A DNA stretch of 64,000 nucleotides, taken from the NCBI GenBank assembly GCA_947085845.1, contig CAMTXO010000002.1:1-64000 (forward strand). Reading direction: 5' to 3'. Under the pieces are notes generated by a model that made no database searches, had not been told where the DNA came from, and saw only the letters and a program-made list of their open reading frames with translations. Shown one piece after another: positions 49,902 to 59,256 of the stretch (its first letter is position 1; every line of letters begins with the position of its first letter). A program made the translations under genes and the position numbers. The DNA comes from JACPYF01 sp947085845 (lineage in GTDB: Bacteria; Patescibacteriota; Saccharimonadia; Saccharimonadales; Saccharimonadaceae).

Positions 49902-51248
49902 CTATTTGAGATAGTCTACGAGCGCTTGGCGCAGGTCTGTCACCTGACGAGCAAACTTAGTGCTGTTACGTAACTTCGGAGTTATAGCGCTTGTAAAGCC
50001 GAGTTTTTTGGCCTCTGCAAGCCTTCTATCGCTAGAAACTGCGGATCGTATTTCCCCGCCCAATCCAACTTCGCCAAAAACGATAACACCGTCACCAATT
50101 TTTCTACCTGCTGCTGCAGAAGCAATTGCCATTGTTACGGCTAAATCTGCTGCAGGATCTGATAACTTTAGTCCACCAACGACATTGATATAGATATCGC
50201 TCTCAGATAATTTCAATTTTGTTCGCTTTTCTAAAACTGCGATTAAAAGATTGAGTCGGTTTATATCAAAACCACTAGCCGTACGTTTAGGATACCCGAA
50301 ATGTGTTGGATTAACAAGTGCTTGGATTTCAACTAGCAATGGACGATTGCCTTCCAGTGTTGCTAATATAACCGATCCGTCGGTATTTTGGCGCTCCGCT
50401 AGTAGCGCAGCGGATGGGTTCTCAACTTGCTTTAGACCTTCTTCGGCCATCTCCAGTAGAGCAACTTCACTGGTTGCGCCATAGCGGTTTTTCATTGCAC
50501 GTACAATTTTGAAACCGCCGTAACGGTCACCCTCAAAGTTTAGTACGACATCGACTAAATGTTCGAGTACTTTCGGACCTGCAATTGAACCTTCTTTGGT
50601 CACATGCCCCACCAGCACAACAGATGTATTCGCAGCTTTTGCTGCACGAATAATAACATTACTAGAATTAGTAATTTGACTAACCGTGCCAGGCGCTGAG
50701 GTTATTTCATCCAGCGACAAGGTTTGAATAGAGTCAACAATCACAAGATCGTATTTACTTTGTGCGATCGTAGCACCAATATCATCGGCACTAGTACTGC
50801 TGACTAGACTCAACGCATCTTGTTGATGAGCTCCTAAACGCTCTGCCCGAAGTTTTATTTGCCCAGTTGACTCTTCTCCACTCACGTACAAAACGGACTT
50901 TTTATCAGCAACATTTGCTGCTACTTGTAGTAGTAGTGTACTTTTACCGATTCCAGGCTGTCCGGCCATTAACATAACTCCACCAGGCATGAGGCCTCCC
51001 CCTAGAACATCGTCGAGCTCACTAAAGCCTGTTACAAGTCTGTTCTTGACGTTGTCGAGCTGTACTTCGCTTAGTTTTTTGGGTTGCAATGCCTTTCCGT
51101 GACTTTTAGCTACTGCTGATTTTCCTGTGCTCGTTTTTTCTTGTTCTAGCAGGCTGTTCCATGCACTACAATTTTCGCACTTGCCCACCCATTTAGAGTA
51201 GGTCGCACCGCATTGCTGACAGACATATAAAGTAGTTGATTTTGCCAT
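49902..51248 (-). CDS. radA: DNA repair protein RadA
   Basis: 448 aa. Four-Cys zinc finger (YVCQQCGATYSKWVGKCENC), RecA-like ATPase with Walker A GQPGIGKSTLL and Walker B LVIVDSIQT, the RadA-specific MKNRYGATSEV, and a Lon-like C-terminal domain (DIYINVVGGLKLSDPAADLAV). It helps branch migration in recombination. TACACT (51256-51261) 7 nt before the ATG may give a leaderless message, although the gene is only 21 bp after the metalloprotease. Confidence 0.95.
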   Translation of the reverse strand: MAKSTTLYVCQQCGATYSKWVGKCENCSAWNSLLEQEKTSTGKSAVAKSHGKALQPKKLSEVQLDNVKNRLVTGFSELDDVLGGGLMPGGVMLMAGQPGIGKSTLLLQVAANVADKKSVLYVSGEESTGQIKLRAERLGAHQQDALSLVSSTSADDIGATIAQSKYDLVIVDSIQTLSLDEITSAPGTVSQITNSSNVIIRAAKAANTSVVLVGHVTKEGSIAGPKVLEHLVDVVLNFEGDRYGGFKIVRAMKNRYGATSEVALLEMAEEGLKQVENPSAALLAERQNTDGSVILATLEGNRPLLVEIQALVNPTHFGYPKRTASGFDINRLNLLIAVLEKRTKLKLSESDIYINVVGGLKLSDPAADLAVTMAIASAAAGRKIGDGVIVFGEVGLGGEIRSAVSSDRRLAEAKKLGFTSAITPKLRNSTKFARQVTDLRQALVDYLK

Positions 51249-51269
51249 TATTACAAGTGTAGCAGAAGC

Positions 51270-52253
51270 CTACAGGTTCGGCACGCTCGAACTATCTATT
51301 TTACTATTTAGATCTTTAACTTTTACATTTATTGCGTCTAGTTCGGCACGCTTTGCCTCATACTCATCAACCTTCGCATTCACAGATTGGCGCTTTGCCT
51401 CCAGTACTTCTCGTTGAGCTAGCAAGACCGAGCGGGCTGTATTAAAATCGGCTTCGGTTTCAAACTCGTTTTCAACATTGGCACGTTGATTAAAATTTTC
51501 TATGTCTTTGTTTAGCTGCTCACTACCTGTATTGTAGTCCTCTGTCAGTGCATTGATTTCATCCGCAAGTGCATCAAGCTGGGTCACCAACTGGTCTTGT
51601 TGGTTTTTTACATCGTCAAAAATTTTATCGTATTGATCAGCCAAGCTAGTTACCACACTACGGTTATTAAAGTATTGTTTGTAATACTGCTCAAGCTCTG
51701 CAGGCAATACTGCAGCTTCTGTGCCCAATATTGAATGTAGCTCATTGTTACGCTCACCAGGCTCGGTTTTATCATATACTTTCAGTCGCGCTGATAGGTC
51801 AGATTCTGTTTTTTCAACTTCTACCGCCGCATCTTGTACTAGTTTATTTACTTTCTTTTTTTCTGCGTAGCTTAGACGATCGTAGGCGACATGCAACATT
51901 TCATGTGCTGCTGTTACCTGTCGCACACCACTTAAGCGAGGATCTGTAATATTATATATGTAGATGTGCTGAGGCCCGATGTAGCATCCTAATATGACTG
52001 TTTGTTCTGACTTTTTCTCACAATGCTTATTAAAAGTTGATCGATCATCAAGTTGAGGCTGGGCGGCCATGAATAATTTTCGCCCTTTGTCAGTAAATTG
52101 TATTTCGTCTGCAATTTGACTGACGCCTTGGCTTGGCTTAAAGTTTGCCTCAACAACTGTGTCGATCACATGCTGGTAGTTAAAAAATACCCATACAAAA
52201 GCGAGTATGATACCTATTGTGCTAGCGATAGATACAAATCGTTTTGATTGCAC
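51270..52253 (-). CDS. Membrane-anchored zinc metalloprotease-like protein with coiled coil
   Basis: 327 aa. N-terminal anchor (FVSIASTIGIILAFVWVFF), a domain with two Cys (KHCEKK, ILGCYIG) and QVTAAHEMLHVAYDRLSYAEKKKV, an HExxH zinc motif, then a long coiled coil (about 185-320: QQDQLVTQLDALADEINALTE). Probably a peptidase acting outside the membrane; the family is not named. It starts directly after clpC, with no gap, and is probably co-transcribed with it, which hints at a protein-quality role. Confidence 0.75.
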   Translation of the reverse strand: MQSKRFVSIASTIGIILAFVWVFFNYQHVIDTVVEANFKPSQGVSQIADEIQFTDKGRKLFMAAQPQLDDRSTFNKHCEKKSEQTVILGCYIGPQHIYIYNITDPRLSGVRQVTAAHEMLHVAYDRLSYAEKKKVNKLVQDAAVEVEKTESDLSARLKVYDKTEPGERNNELHSILGTEAAVLPAELEQYYKQYFNNRSVVTSLADQYDKIFDDVKNQQDQLVTQLDALADEINALTEDYNTGSEQLNKDIENFNQRANVENEFETEADFNTARSVLLAQREVLEAKRQSVNAKVDEYEAKRAELDAINVKVKDLNSKIDSSSVPNL

Positions 52254-54722
52254 TTATTCTGCCTTTACCCCTACCTTTAGTGAGTCATCTGCCGTGTCGG
52301 CATACAGTACATCACCTTTTTTAAAATCGCCACTTAGTAAACCATCGGCGACTTCATGTTCGAGCTCATCTTGCAGTACCCGTCGCAGCGGCCTTGCACC
52401 GTTAAACTCATCATAGCCTCGATCTATGAGCCATTTTTTGGCTTTTGGAGCAACAACGACACTCAAACCCTGTCTGTATAGCCTCTTTTGAAGATCTTTA
52501 ATTTGCAGATTAAATATTCTACCAATTTCTCTTCTGGTTAAAGCATGGAAGACAACAACACCATCAAAGCGATTGATGAGTTCTGGTCTCATCATATGCG
52601 ATAATGCTTCTTTTGCAGCTGTTTCGTTTTTTTGGTGCAAAGCATCGAGTTTCTTAGTATCGTTTGTCGATTTAACCTTGAAACCTAAACTAGCTTCCTT
52701 TTGCATGACTTCGGCACCGAGATTGCTTGTCAGTATAATGATCGTATTTGAAAAATCAACACTACGGCCTTTTCCATCAGTTAGTCGTCCGTCTTCTAGG
52801 ATTTGTAGCAACAATTGGAAAACATCCGGATGTGCCTTTTCAATCTCGTCGAGCAGTACAACGCTGTATGGCTGACGGCGTATCCTATCAGTAAGCTGGT
52901 TACTGTCATCGTAGCCAACATATCCGGCGGGTGCACCAACAAGTCGGCTGGCACTATGGCGTTCACCAAATTCGCTCATATCTATTTTTATTAGAGATTC
53001 TTCGCTTCCGAATACCTCTCGAGCGAGTACTCTCGCCAGCTCTGTTTTGCCTACCCCGGTTGGCCCCATAAAGATAAATGAACCGATAGGTCGATTTTTA
53101 CTGGCGATACCAGAGCGACTTCTGCGAATACTTTTTGAGACTTTTGTGATTGCTTCTTTTTGTCCAATGATAGATTTACCAAGATGACTCTCTAAGTTCC
53201 GAAGCATGAGAGCTTCTTTGGAAACCACACGACTAACTGGTATACCTGTCATCGTTGAAATAGCTCCTGCTATGTCATCACTAGTGAGCGCAATTGCGTC
53301 TCGCTTTTCATCGACATGAAGCTTCTTGAGTCTTTGGCCAAGTTGCGATATACGTGTTTTACAAAGAGCGGCTCGTTCATAATTTTCAGAATTTACTGCA
53401 TCTTCCATCTTGTCCGTTAGTACGTTTATTTCACGCTGAATTCTACGAGCGTCAGGCAAGAGCACCCCATTCTTTACACGGACCTTACTAGAGGCTTCGT
53501 CCATAACATCTATTGCCTTGTCTGGCATGAACCGTTCGCTCACATAACGATCAGCCATGTGTACAGCGTCCTCGATAATCTCGTCACTCATGGTCACTCC
53601 ATGATACTGCTCATAGTGATGACGAAGTCCTTTGAGAATCGCAATAACGTCTTTTATTTTTGGCTCAGGCACAATGATTGATTGTAGGCGGCGCTCAAGT
53701 GCAGCGTCTTTTTCTATATGTTTGCGGAATTCTTCGATCGTAGTTGCACCAATGAGTCGCATCTGTCCACGTGCTAGCACAGGTTTAAGAATATTGGCAG
53801 CGTCCATAGAACCCTCTGCTGCTCCAGCTCCAACTATTAGATGTAACTCATCGACAAATACAATAATATTTGTATCTTCGCGTATTTCAGCCATTACCTT
53901 TTTGAGACGCTCTTCGAACTCACCACGGTATTTTGTTCCTGCTATCATACCCGGAAGATCAAGTTGTATAATTCGTTTATCTAGCAAGTGCTCAGGAGCT
54001 TTTTCACTAGCAATGCGCTGCGCCAAACCTTCTACAATTGCGGTTTTACCCACACCCGGGTCGCCTATTAATACTGGGTTGTTTTTTGTACGTCGACTCA
54101 AAATAGTTATCATACGATTAATTTGTTCGTCGCGTCCTATTACAGGATCTAGCTCATCAGCGCGGGCCTGTGCCGTTAGGTCGATACCATATGTTGAGAG
54201 CATGCCTTTTTTAGGACGTCGCTTTGGACCAACGGTAGCCCCTGTGTTGCCTAAATGGAATGCGTCTTTTTGATCACGTAAATACTCATCTAAATCGGCT
54301 GTAAGTTCTTCGACATCTATATTCATATCACGCAGCAACACACTTGCACGAGCATTTTTTTGCGAGAGTATACTATAGAGAATATGTTCAGTGCCACAAT
54401 AATCTTGGTGGTATTCTCTGGCGGTATCCCAACTGAGTTTTAATGTTAGTTTGGCAGTTTCGCTAAGGCCGGTCGCGCCGGCGCTAATTACTAGACTTCG
54501 CGGTGTTAGGTTAAGAGCCATACGCGCACGATCTAAAGTTACACCGTTATCGACTAGTATTCTACCGCCTACAGATTCTGTTTGAGAAAGAAGCCCTAGC
54601 AGTAGATGTTCTGTACCAACGTACGAACTCCCCAAGCTACGGGCAAGTAGCTCAGCGTGCTGCAAGCTTCCACGAGCATTGTCAGTTAAGTACTGAGCGA
54701 AATCTTGAAAGTTTTCAGGCAT
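52254..54722 (-). CDS. clpC: ClpC-type AAA+ unfoldase
   Basis: 822 aa from ATG at 54720-54722. N-domain repeat pairs (ARGSLQHAELLARSLGSSYVGTEHLLLGLL; LKLSWDTAREYHQDYCGTEHIL). AAA-1: IGDPGVGKTAIVEG and VDELHLIVGAGAAEGSMDAANILKP. A UVR-type middle segment is seen (NVLTDKMEDAVNSENYERAA). AAA-2: FMGPTGVGKTELAR and VLLDEIEKAHPDVF. It feeds proteins to ClpP. The start is supported by TATAAT 6 nt upstream; an SD GGAGG (54737-54741) is also near, so leadered mRNA from the CIRCE promoter could use the same ATG. Confidence 0.94.
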   Translation of the reverse strand: MPENFQDFAQYLTDNARGSLQHAELLARSLGSSYVGTEHLLLGLLSQTESVGGRILVDNGVTLDRARMALNLTPRSLVISAGATGLSETAKLTLKLSWDTAREYHQDYCGTEHILYSILSQKNARASVLLRDMNIDVEELTADLDEYLRDQKDAFHLGNTGATVGPKRRPKKGMLSTYGIDLTAQARADELDPVIGRDEQINRMITILSRRTKNNPVLIGDPGVGKTAIVEGLAQRIASEKAPEHLLDKRIIQLDLPGMIAGTKYRGEFEERLKKVMAEIREDTNIIVFVDELHLIVGAGAAEGSMDAANILKPVLARGQMRLIGATTIEEFRKHIEKDAALERRLQSIIVPEPKIKDVIAILKGLRHHYEQYHGVTMSDEIIEDAVHMADRYVSERFMPDKAIDVMDEASSKVRVKNGVLLPDARRIQREINVLTDKMEDAVNSENYERAALCKTRISQLGQRLKKLHVDEKRDAIALTSDDIAGAISTMTGIPVSRVVSKEALMLRNLESHLGKSIIGQKEAITKVSKSIRRSRSGIASKNRPIGSFIFMGPTGVGKTELARVLAREVFGSEESLIKIDMSEFGERHSASRLVGAPAGYVGYDDSNQLTDRIRRQPYSVVLLDEIEKAHPDVFQLLLQILEDGRLTDGKGRSVDFSNTIIILTSNLGAEVMQKEASLGFKVKSTNDTKKLDALHQKNETAAKEALSHMMRPELINRFDGVVVFHALTRREIGRIFNLQIKDLQKRLYRQGLSVVVAPKAKKWLIDRGYDEFNGARPLRRVLQDELEHEVADGLLSGDFKKGDVLYADTADDSLKVGVKAE

Positions 54723-54763
54723 ATGCTTATTATAATCCTCCACAAACAAATAGTATACCTAAA

Positions 54764-54802
54764 ATTATACGCAAACTAGCACTCGTGTCAAGCGAGTGCT
54801 AG
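54764..54802 (-). promoter_or_regulatory. CIRCE operator and heat-shock promoter of clpC
   Basis: CTAGCACTC (54776-54784), 9 nt, GAGTGCTAG (54794-54802), a near-perfect CIRCE element, the binding site of HrcA. On the minus strand TTGACA (54786-54791) lies in its loop and TATAAT (54764-54769) 16 bp further on, so bound repressor would cover the -35. A second -10 (TATAAT, 54729-54734) nearer the gene is free of the operator. Confidence 0.85.
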
Positions 54803-54817
54803 TTATAAAAAGTTTAT

Positions 54818-55945
54818 TTACTCTGTTGCTTCTTCTACTGCGTTGAGTAGCGAATCTTCAATATTTTTACGAGGTTTTGCGGCTGCTGGTTTTGTAGCAG
54901 TTTCAATATCTAGCTCGTAGCCAGTCAAATGTGAAGCTAAACGCACGTTTTGGCCACCGCGACCAATCGCAATTGATTGCTGGTCTTCATTGACATACAC
55001 TTTTGCACGCTTGTCATCATCTTTGTTGCTAACGATTTCAATCTTTTGCACTTCAGCTGGGCTCAGTGCTGCTTTGATAAATGTTTCAATGTCATCGCTA
55101 TATGAAATGATATCAATCTTTTCTTGATCACCAATTTCATTCATAACTGCTTGAATACGAGTACCATGACTACCTACAAAAGTACCTACCGGATCAACGC
55201 CAGGAACATTCGACATTACCGCAATCTTCGTACGACGCCCCGCTTCTCGAGCAATTTCTTTGATTTCAACTGCATTTGACTCAATTTCTGGAACTTCCTT
55301 TTCAAAAAGTAGCTTTATGAAACCAGTGCTTGCACGTGAAAGAATAAGTTGAGGGCCACGATTGCCGCGTTCAATTTCTTTTAATAGTACCTTTACTCGA
55401 GAGCCGGGTGAGTAATACTCGCCCTGAATCTGCTCGCTGGCAGGTATGATGCCTGTTGCGTTACCTAAGTCAATACGTACAACTCTTGGCTCTACGCGCT
55501 GTACTGTGCCGTTTAATACTTCGCCGACTTTATCTTCAAAAGCAGCGCTCACTACTTCACGCTCAGCTTCACGTAGACGCTGCAATACTACCTGTTTAGC
55601 AGTTTGAGCTGCAACTCGGCCGAATGTTGTAGCTTGTTCGCTTTTTTCTTCTATAAAATCACCAACTTGCGCGTTTTTTTTAATTTTTTGCGCATCTTCT
55701 AGGCTGATTTGATTGATTTCATTTTCCACTTCTTCTGCGACTTCGCGACCAACAGAAACAGTTGCTTCGCCATTATTGGTATTTAGCTTGGCTGTTACAA
55801 GTTGTTCACGCTCGCCGTGATCACGACGCCATGCAGCTGCGATTGCTTGCTCGATAACTTCTACCACAGTATCTTCTGGTAGATTTTTTTCCTCGGCAAT
55901 TGTACGTACAGCTAATGTTAGTTGTTTTAGATCAATTCCATCCAT
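54818..55945 (-). CDS. nusA: Transcription factor NusA
   Basis: 375 aa. N-terminal domain (LKQLTLAVRTIAEEKNL), S1 domain (GEVLNGTVQRVEPRVVRIDLG, IIPASEQI), KH1 (GVDPVGTFVGSHGTRIQAV) and KH2 (VYVNEDQQSIAIGRGGQNVRLA). It ends soon after KH2 without the acidic repeats of enterobacteria. It controls pausing and termination. Its usual partners rimP and infB are not adjacent. Confidence 0.96.
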   Translation of the reverse strand: MDGIDLKQLTLAVRTIAEEKNLPEDTVVEVIEQAIAAAWRRDHGEREQLVTAKLNTNNGEATVSVGREVAEEVENEINQISLEDAQKIKKNAQVGDFIEEKSEQATTFGRVAAQTAKQVVLQRLREAEREVVSAAFEDKVGEVLNGTVQRVEPRVVRIDLGNATGIIPASEQIQGEYYSPGSRVKVLLKEIERGNRGPQLILSRASTGFIKLLFEKEVPEIESNAVEIKEIAREAGRRTKIAVMSNVPGVDPVGTFVGSHGTRIQAVMNEIGDQEKIDIISYSDDIETFIKAALSPAEVQKIEIVSNKDDDKRAKVYVNEDQQSIAIGRGGQNVRLASHLTGYELDIETATKPAAAKPRKNIEDSLLNAVEEATE

Positions 55946-55966
55946 ATTTATTCTCCTCTTTGATTA

Positions 55967-55996
55967 AAAAACCCGGGCCTTTCGGTCCGGTTATCT
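55967..55996 (-). terminator. Terminator upstream of nusA
   Basis: On the minus strand CCGGACCGAAAGGCCCGG followed by GTTTTTTAAT. It separates the 2H phosphoesterase from nusA. Confidence 0.65.
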
Positions 55997-56023
55997 GTAT
56001 ACAGATTAGCATAAAACGCAGTC

Positions 56024-56674
56024 TTATACAAGTCTTTGGGCAAAGAAAGATGCTTTAGCTAAACGTGCACTGATTGGTGACTCTAGTAGTGTTTCCTGGT
56101 ACGACGGCGGTTCTTGGTCCTCTACTGCAATAGTAATATGAGGATGATGAGTGTAGTTAAAGCCGCCCTCATAGTTACAAGCTGCACCTATCCCTTGTAT
56201 AGCAGCTGCAACTTCATTACTTAGTACATCATCACCTCCCTCACTGTCGAATGTTAGTGATACAAGAGTTTTAAAGCCGTCTTTTGATGGATACCTGGCT
56301 AATCTATCAAACAGTATAATTTGCGGTCGAGTTATAGAAGGAGCTGCACGGTTGGCTGCACTATTTAATGTCCTCAGCGATTGACCCGCAAGACCTAGAC
56401 GATGCGCGGTTGCGGATTGCAGAACTGTCATATGTAGTTGCCCTGCGCTATGCAGCAGTGCGTGTCCGGCAAGCATATGTGTGAGACTGTGTATTAGCTC
56501 GTTACCATTTTCAACATCCCTCTTGATGTATAGCGAATCGTTGGATGTAAACTTTTTGTCATAACTAGGTTGTGGCACCGAATATCCCTTGCCTGGCGCC
56601 TCAGGAACTATCGGCGATCGTCTTGCGATGCGTCGACTTGCACCCATTTTGACTACTACAGGATGGTTATACAT
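56024..56674 (-). CDS. 2H phosphoesterase-like protein
   Basis: 216 aa. Two H-x-T/S-x motifs about 110 residues apart: GQLHMTVLQSA and HHPHITIAVED. These are the catalytic pairs of the LigT/2H phosphoesterase superfamily (2',3'-cyclic phosphate or ADP-ribose 1'',2''-cyclic phosphate chemistry). The N-terminal 60 residues are extra. Substrate unknown. Possible link: hammerhead cleavage makes 2',3'-cyclic ends, but nothing ties the two directly. Confidence 0.7.
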   Translation of the reverse strand: MYNHPVVVKMGASRRIARRSPIVPEAPGKGYSVPQPSYDKKFTSNDSLYIKRDVENGNELIHSLTHMLAGHALLHSAGQLHMTVLQSATAHRLGLAGQSLRTLNSAANRAAPSITRPQIILFDRLARYPSKDGFKTLVSLTFDSEGGDDVLSNEVAAAIQGIGAACNYEGGFNYTHHPHITIAVEDQEPPSYQETLLESPISARLAKASFFAQRLV

Positions 56675-56733
56675 AGATGCGATTTATTAAACCATATACC
56701 AGGGATAATGTACACGTCTGTTAATATAGTTTT

Positions 56734-59256
56734 ATGACAAAATTCACTCGCTTGTACGAATCATTCCAGCCTAGCAACTACAATTTGGACTTAACTTTAG
56801 AAAGACTATCCCGAAAATTTAGCGGCACGGTCATTATTTCTGGAAGCTTAAAAACCATAGAATCTACCATAAAAATCCACGCCAAAGACCTAGAAATAAC
56901 CGGCGCTATCGTAAATGATATGCCTGCAGACACACAACTAGGTGAAAATGATGTGCTAATAGTTACCCCTTCAAGCCCGCTTCTTGATACACAAATATCC
57001 ATAACCCTTACATTTACAGGTGTCATTACCGATCCGATGCATGGCTTATATCCTTGCTACTACAAGCATAAAGGTCAGGACAAAGAACTACTCATGACTC
57101 AACTAGAGCCGTTCCATGCACATGAGCTGTTTCCTTGTGTTGATGAACCTGAAGCTAAAGCGACTTTCGATTTAACACTACGTACTGAAAATGGTGTTGA
57201 AGTTCTATCAAATATGCCTGTTAAATCACAAAACGAGCAGAACGAACAATTAGTAACCAGTTTTGAGACGACCCCGGTCATGTCAAGCTACCTGCTTGCT
57301 TTTGTTGTCGGGGAGCTTCATAAGGTTTCAGGCAAGACAAAAGATGGCGTTGAGGTAAATACTTGGGCGACCCCTGCTCAAAGTGCAGAAAGTTTGCGTT
57401 TTTCACTAGATGTCGCTATCCGATCGATTGAATTTTTTAGTGATTATTTTGATACGCCTTATCCATTACCCAAGTCCGACCATGTCGCGGTACCGGATTT
57501 TTCAGCTGGCGCAATGGAAAACTGGGGGCTTGTCACCTATAGAGAAGTTTGCCTTATAGCGGATGAATCGACTGCAGTTAGTGCAAAGCAGCACTCAGCA
57601 ACAGTAATAGCCCACGAGGTAAGCCACCAATGGTTCGGCAATTTAGTCACCATGCGATGGTGGGATGATTTGTGGCTGAATGAAAGTTTTGCAAATATGA
57701 TGGAATACGTTGCAATTGATGCGATTTTTCCTGAGTGGAAAATATGGAACGAATTTGCATCGTATGAAAGCTTAGCAGCGCTGAGACGAGATTCACTGCC
57801 TGGCGTACAGCCGGTCAAACTACCTGTTAACCACCCTGACGAGATTGGCACACTTTTTGATCCATCAATTGTCTATGCTAAAGGCGGCAATCTACTTAAT
57901 ATGCTGCGGCACTATATTGGTGATGAAGCTTTTGCAAATGGCCTAAAAAGCTATTTTGAAAAACATGCTTACGGCAACACAACTGGAGACGATCTCTGGG
58001 AAGTGCTTGGCGAATCGTCCGGACAAGACATTGGATCCTTTATGTCAGAGTGGCTTGAAAAATCAGGTTTTCCAGTAGTCACAGTGTCGCAGAATGACAG
58101 CCTTACAGTTAGCCAACACCATTTCATTATTGGAGGTAAGGCAGATGAACGTTTATGGCCGATCCCTCTTTCAGCCAATACAGACTTGGTACCAAAACTA
58201 CTCGATGAGAGATCTACAAAATTGCCAAAAACGGATGAATTAATTGTCTTGAATAAAGATGATGCATCGTATTTTATTGCTCAGTACGACGATAAACTGC
58301 AAGAAAATCTGCAAAATAACCTAGGTTCTCTCAGTGACATCGATCGGCTTAAACTGCTCAACGACGCAGGACTACTGAGCAGAGGCCTCCTAAAACCAAC
58401 TGCTGATTTGGTTGATTTGCTCATTGCGTATGAACACGAAGAAGCCCAGCCAGTTTGGAATCTGTTGTCACTCATAATTGCAGATCTTCGACGTTTTACT
58501 GATGAAAATGAAACTAACGAGGCTCAGCTTAAGCAACTTGTTAAACAACTTAGCTCACATCTGTATAAAAAACTCGGGTGGGAAGAGGTTGAAAATGAGG
58601 ATGAGGAGATTACCAAGCTTCGGGCAACTATTGTTGGGCTGATGATATACGCTGAAGACGAAGATGTTATAAAAATAGCACTTAGCAAGTACTTGTCAGC
58701 AAAAAATGATCTTACAAAACTTAACAGCGAGCTTCGAACCTCGATACTTATTGCTGCCGTAAGACACTCTGATGATCAATTACAAACAGCAAAAAATCTT
58801 CTCAAGCATCACAATACTACCAACTCAAGCGATCTTCGAAGCGACATCTGCGTTGCATTGACCAGCACTAGAGATGTTGAGATTGGTGGTACATTACTAG
58901 AATTATTTACAGACACTTCTATTATTCGGCCCCAAGATTTACTATCTTGGTTTGCATATATGATTCGCAATCGATACCTACGTGAAATAACTTGGCAATG
59001 GATGGTGAGCAACTGGAGTTGGATAGAGAAAACCTTCGAAAATGATCATCACTACGATGTCTTCCCTCGTTATGCAGCCAATACCTTCGCATCGACAGAA
59101 TATTTAGAAAAATTCCGCAACTTCTTCACCCCTAAAACTGACGAAATCGCCTTACAACGAACAATTGAAATTGGACTGGATGAGATAACAGGCCGCGTGG
59201 AATGGATAGAAAAAAACCAAGAGGCTGTATCCAAACGGCTGAAATCCATTAAATAG
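56734..59256 (+). CDS. pepN: M1-family aminopeptidase
   Basis: 840 aa. GAMENWGLVTY (substrate exopeptidase motif) and VIAHEVSHQWFGNLVTMRWWDDLWLNESFA (HExxH-x18-E zinc site), then the Tyr-bearing IVYAKGGNLLNML and a helical C-terminal domain (ERAP1-C type). It removes N-terminal residues from peptides; useful for a host-dependent cell that imports peptides. TAATAT with upstream TG (56722-56727) is 6 nt before the ATG. Its end overlaps the convergent rnhB gene by 8 bp. Confidence 0.94.
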   Translation: MTKFTRLYESFQPSNYNLDLTLERLSRKFSGTVIISGSLKTIESTIKIHAKDLEITGAIVNDMPADTQLGENDVLIVTPSSPLLDTQISITLTFTGVITDPMHGLYPCYYKHKGQDKELLMTQLEPFHAHELFPCVDEPEAKATFDLTLRTENGVEVLSNMPVKSQNEQNEQLVTSFETTPVMSSYLLAFVVGELHKVSGKTKDGVEVNTWATPAQSAESLRFSLDVAIRSIEFFSDYFDTPYPLPKSDHVAVPDFSAGAMENWGLVTYREVCLIADESTAVSAKQHSATVIAHEVSHQWFGNLVTMRWWDDLWLNESFANMMEYVAIDAIFPEWKIWNEFASYESLAALRRDSLPGVQPVKLPVNHPDEIGTLFDPSIVYAKGGNLLNMLRHYIGDEAFANGLKSYFEKHAYGNTTGDDLWEVLGESSGQDIGSFMSEWLEKSGFPVVTVSQNDSLTVSQHHFIIGGKADERLWPIPLSANTDLVPKLLDERSTKLPKTDELIVLNKDDASYFIAQYDDKLQENLQNNLGSLSDIDRLKLLNDAGLLSRGLLKPTADLVDLLIAYEHEEAQPVWNLLSLIIADLRRFTDENETNEAQLKQLVKQLSSHLYKKLGWEEVENEDEEITKLRATIVGLMIYAEDEDVIKIALSKYLSAKNDLTKLNSELRTSILIAAVRHSDDQLQTAKNLLKHHNTTNSSDLRSDICVALTSTRDVEIGGTLLELFTDTSIIRPQDLLSWFAYMIRNRYLREITWQWMVSNWSWIEKTFENDHHYDVFPRYAANTFASTEYLEKFRNFFTPKTDEIALQRTIEIGLDEITGRVEWIEKNQEAVSKRLKSIK

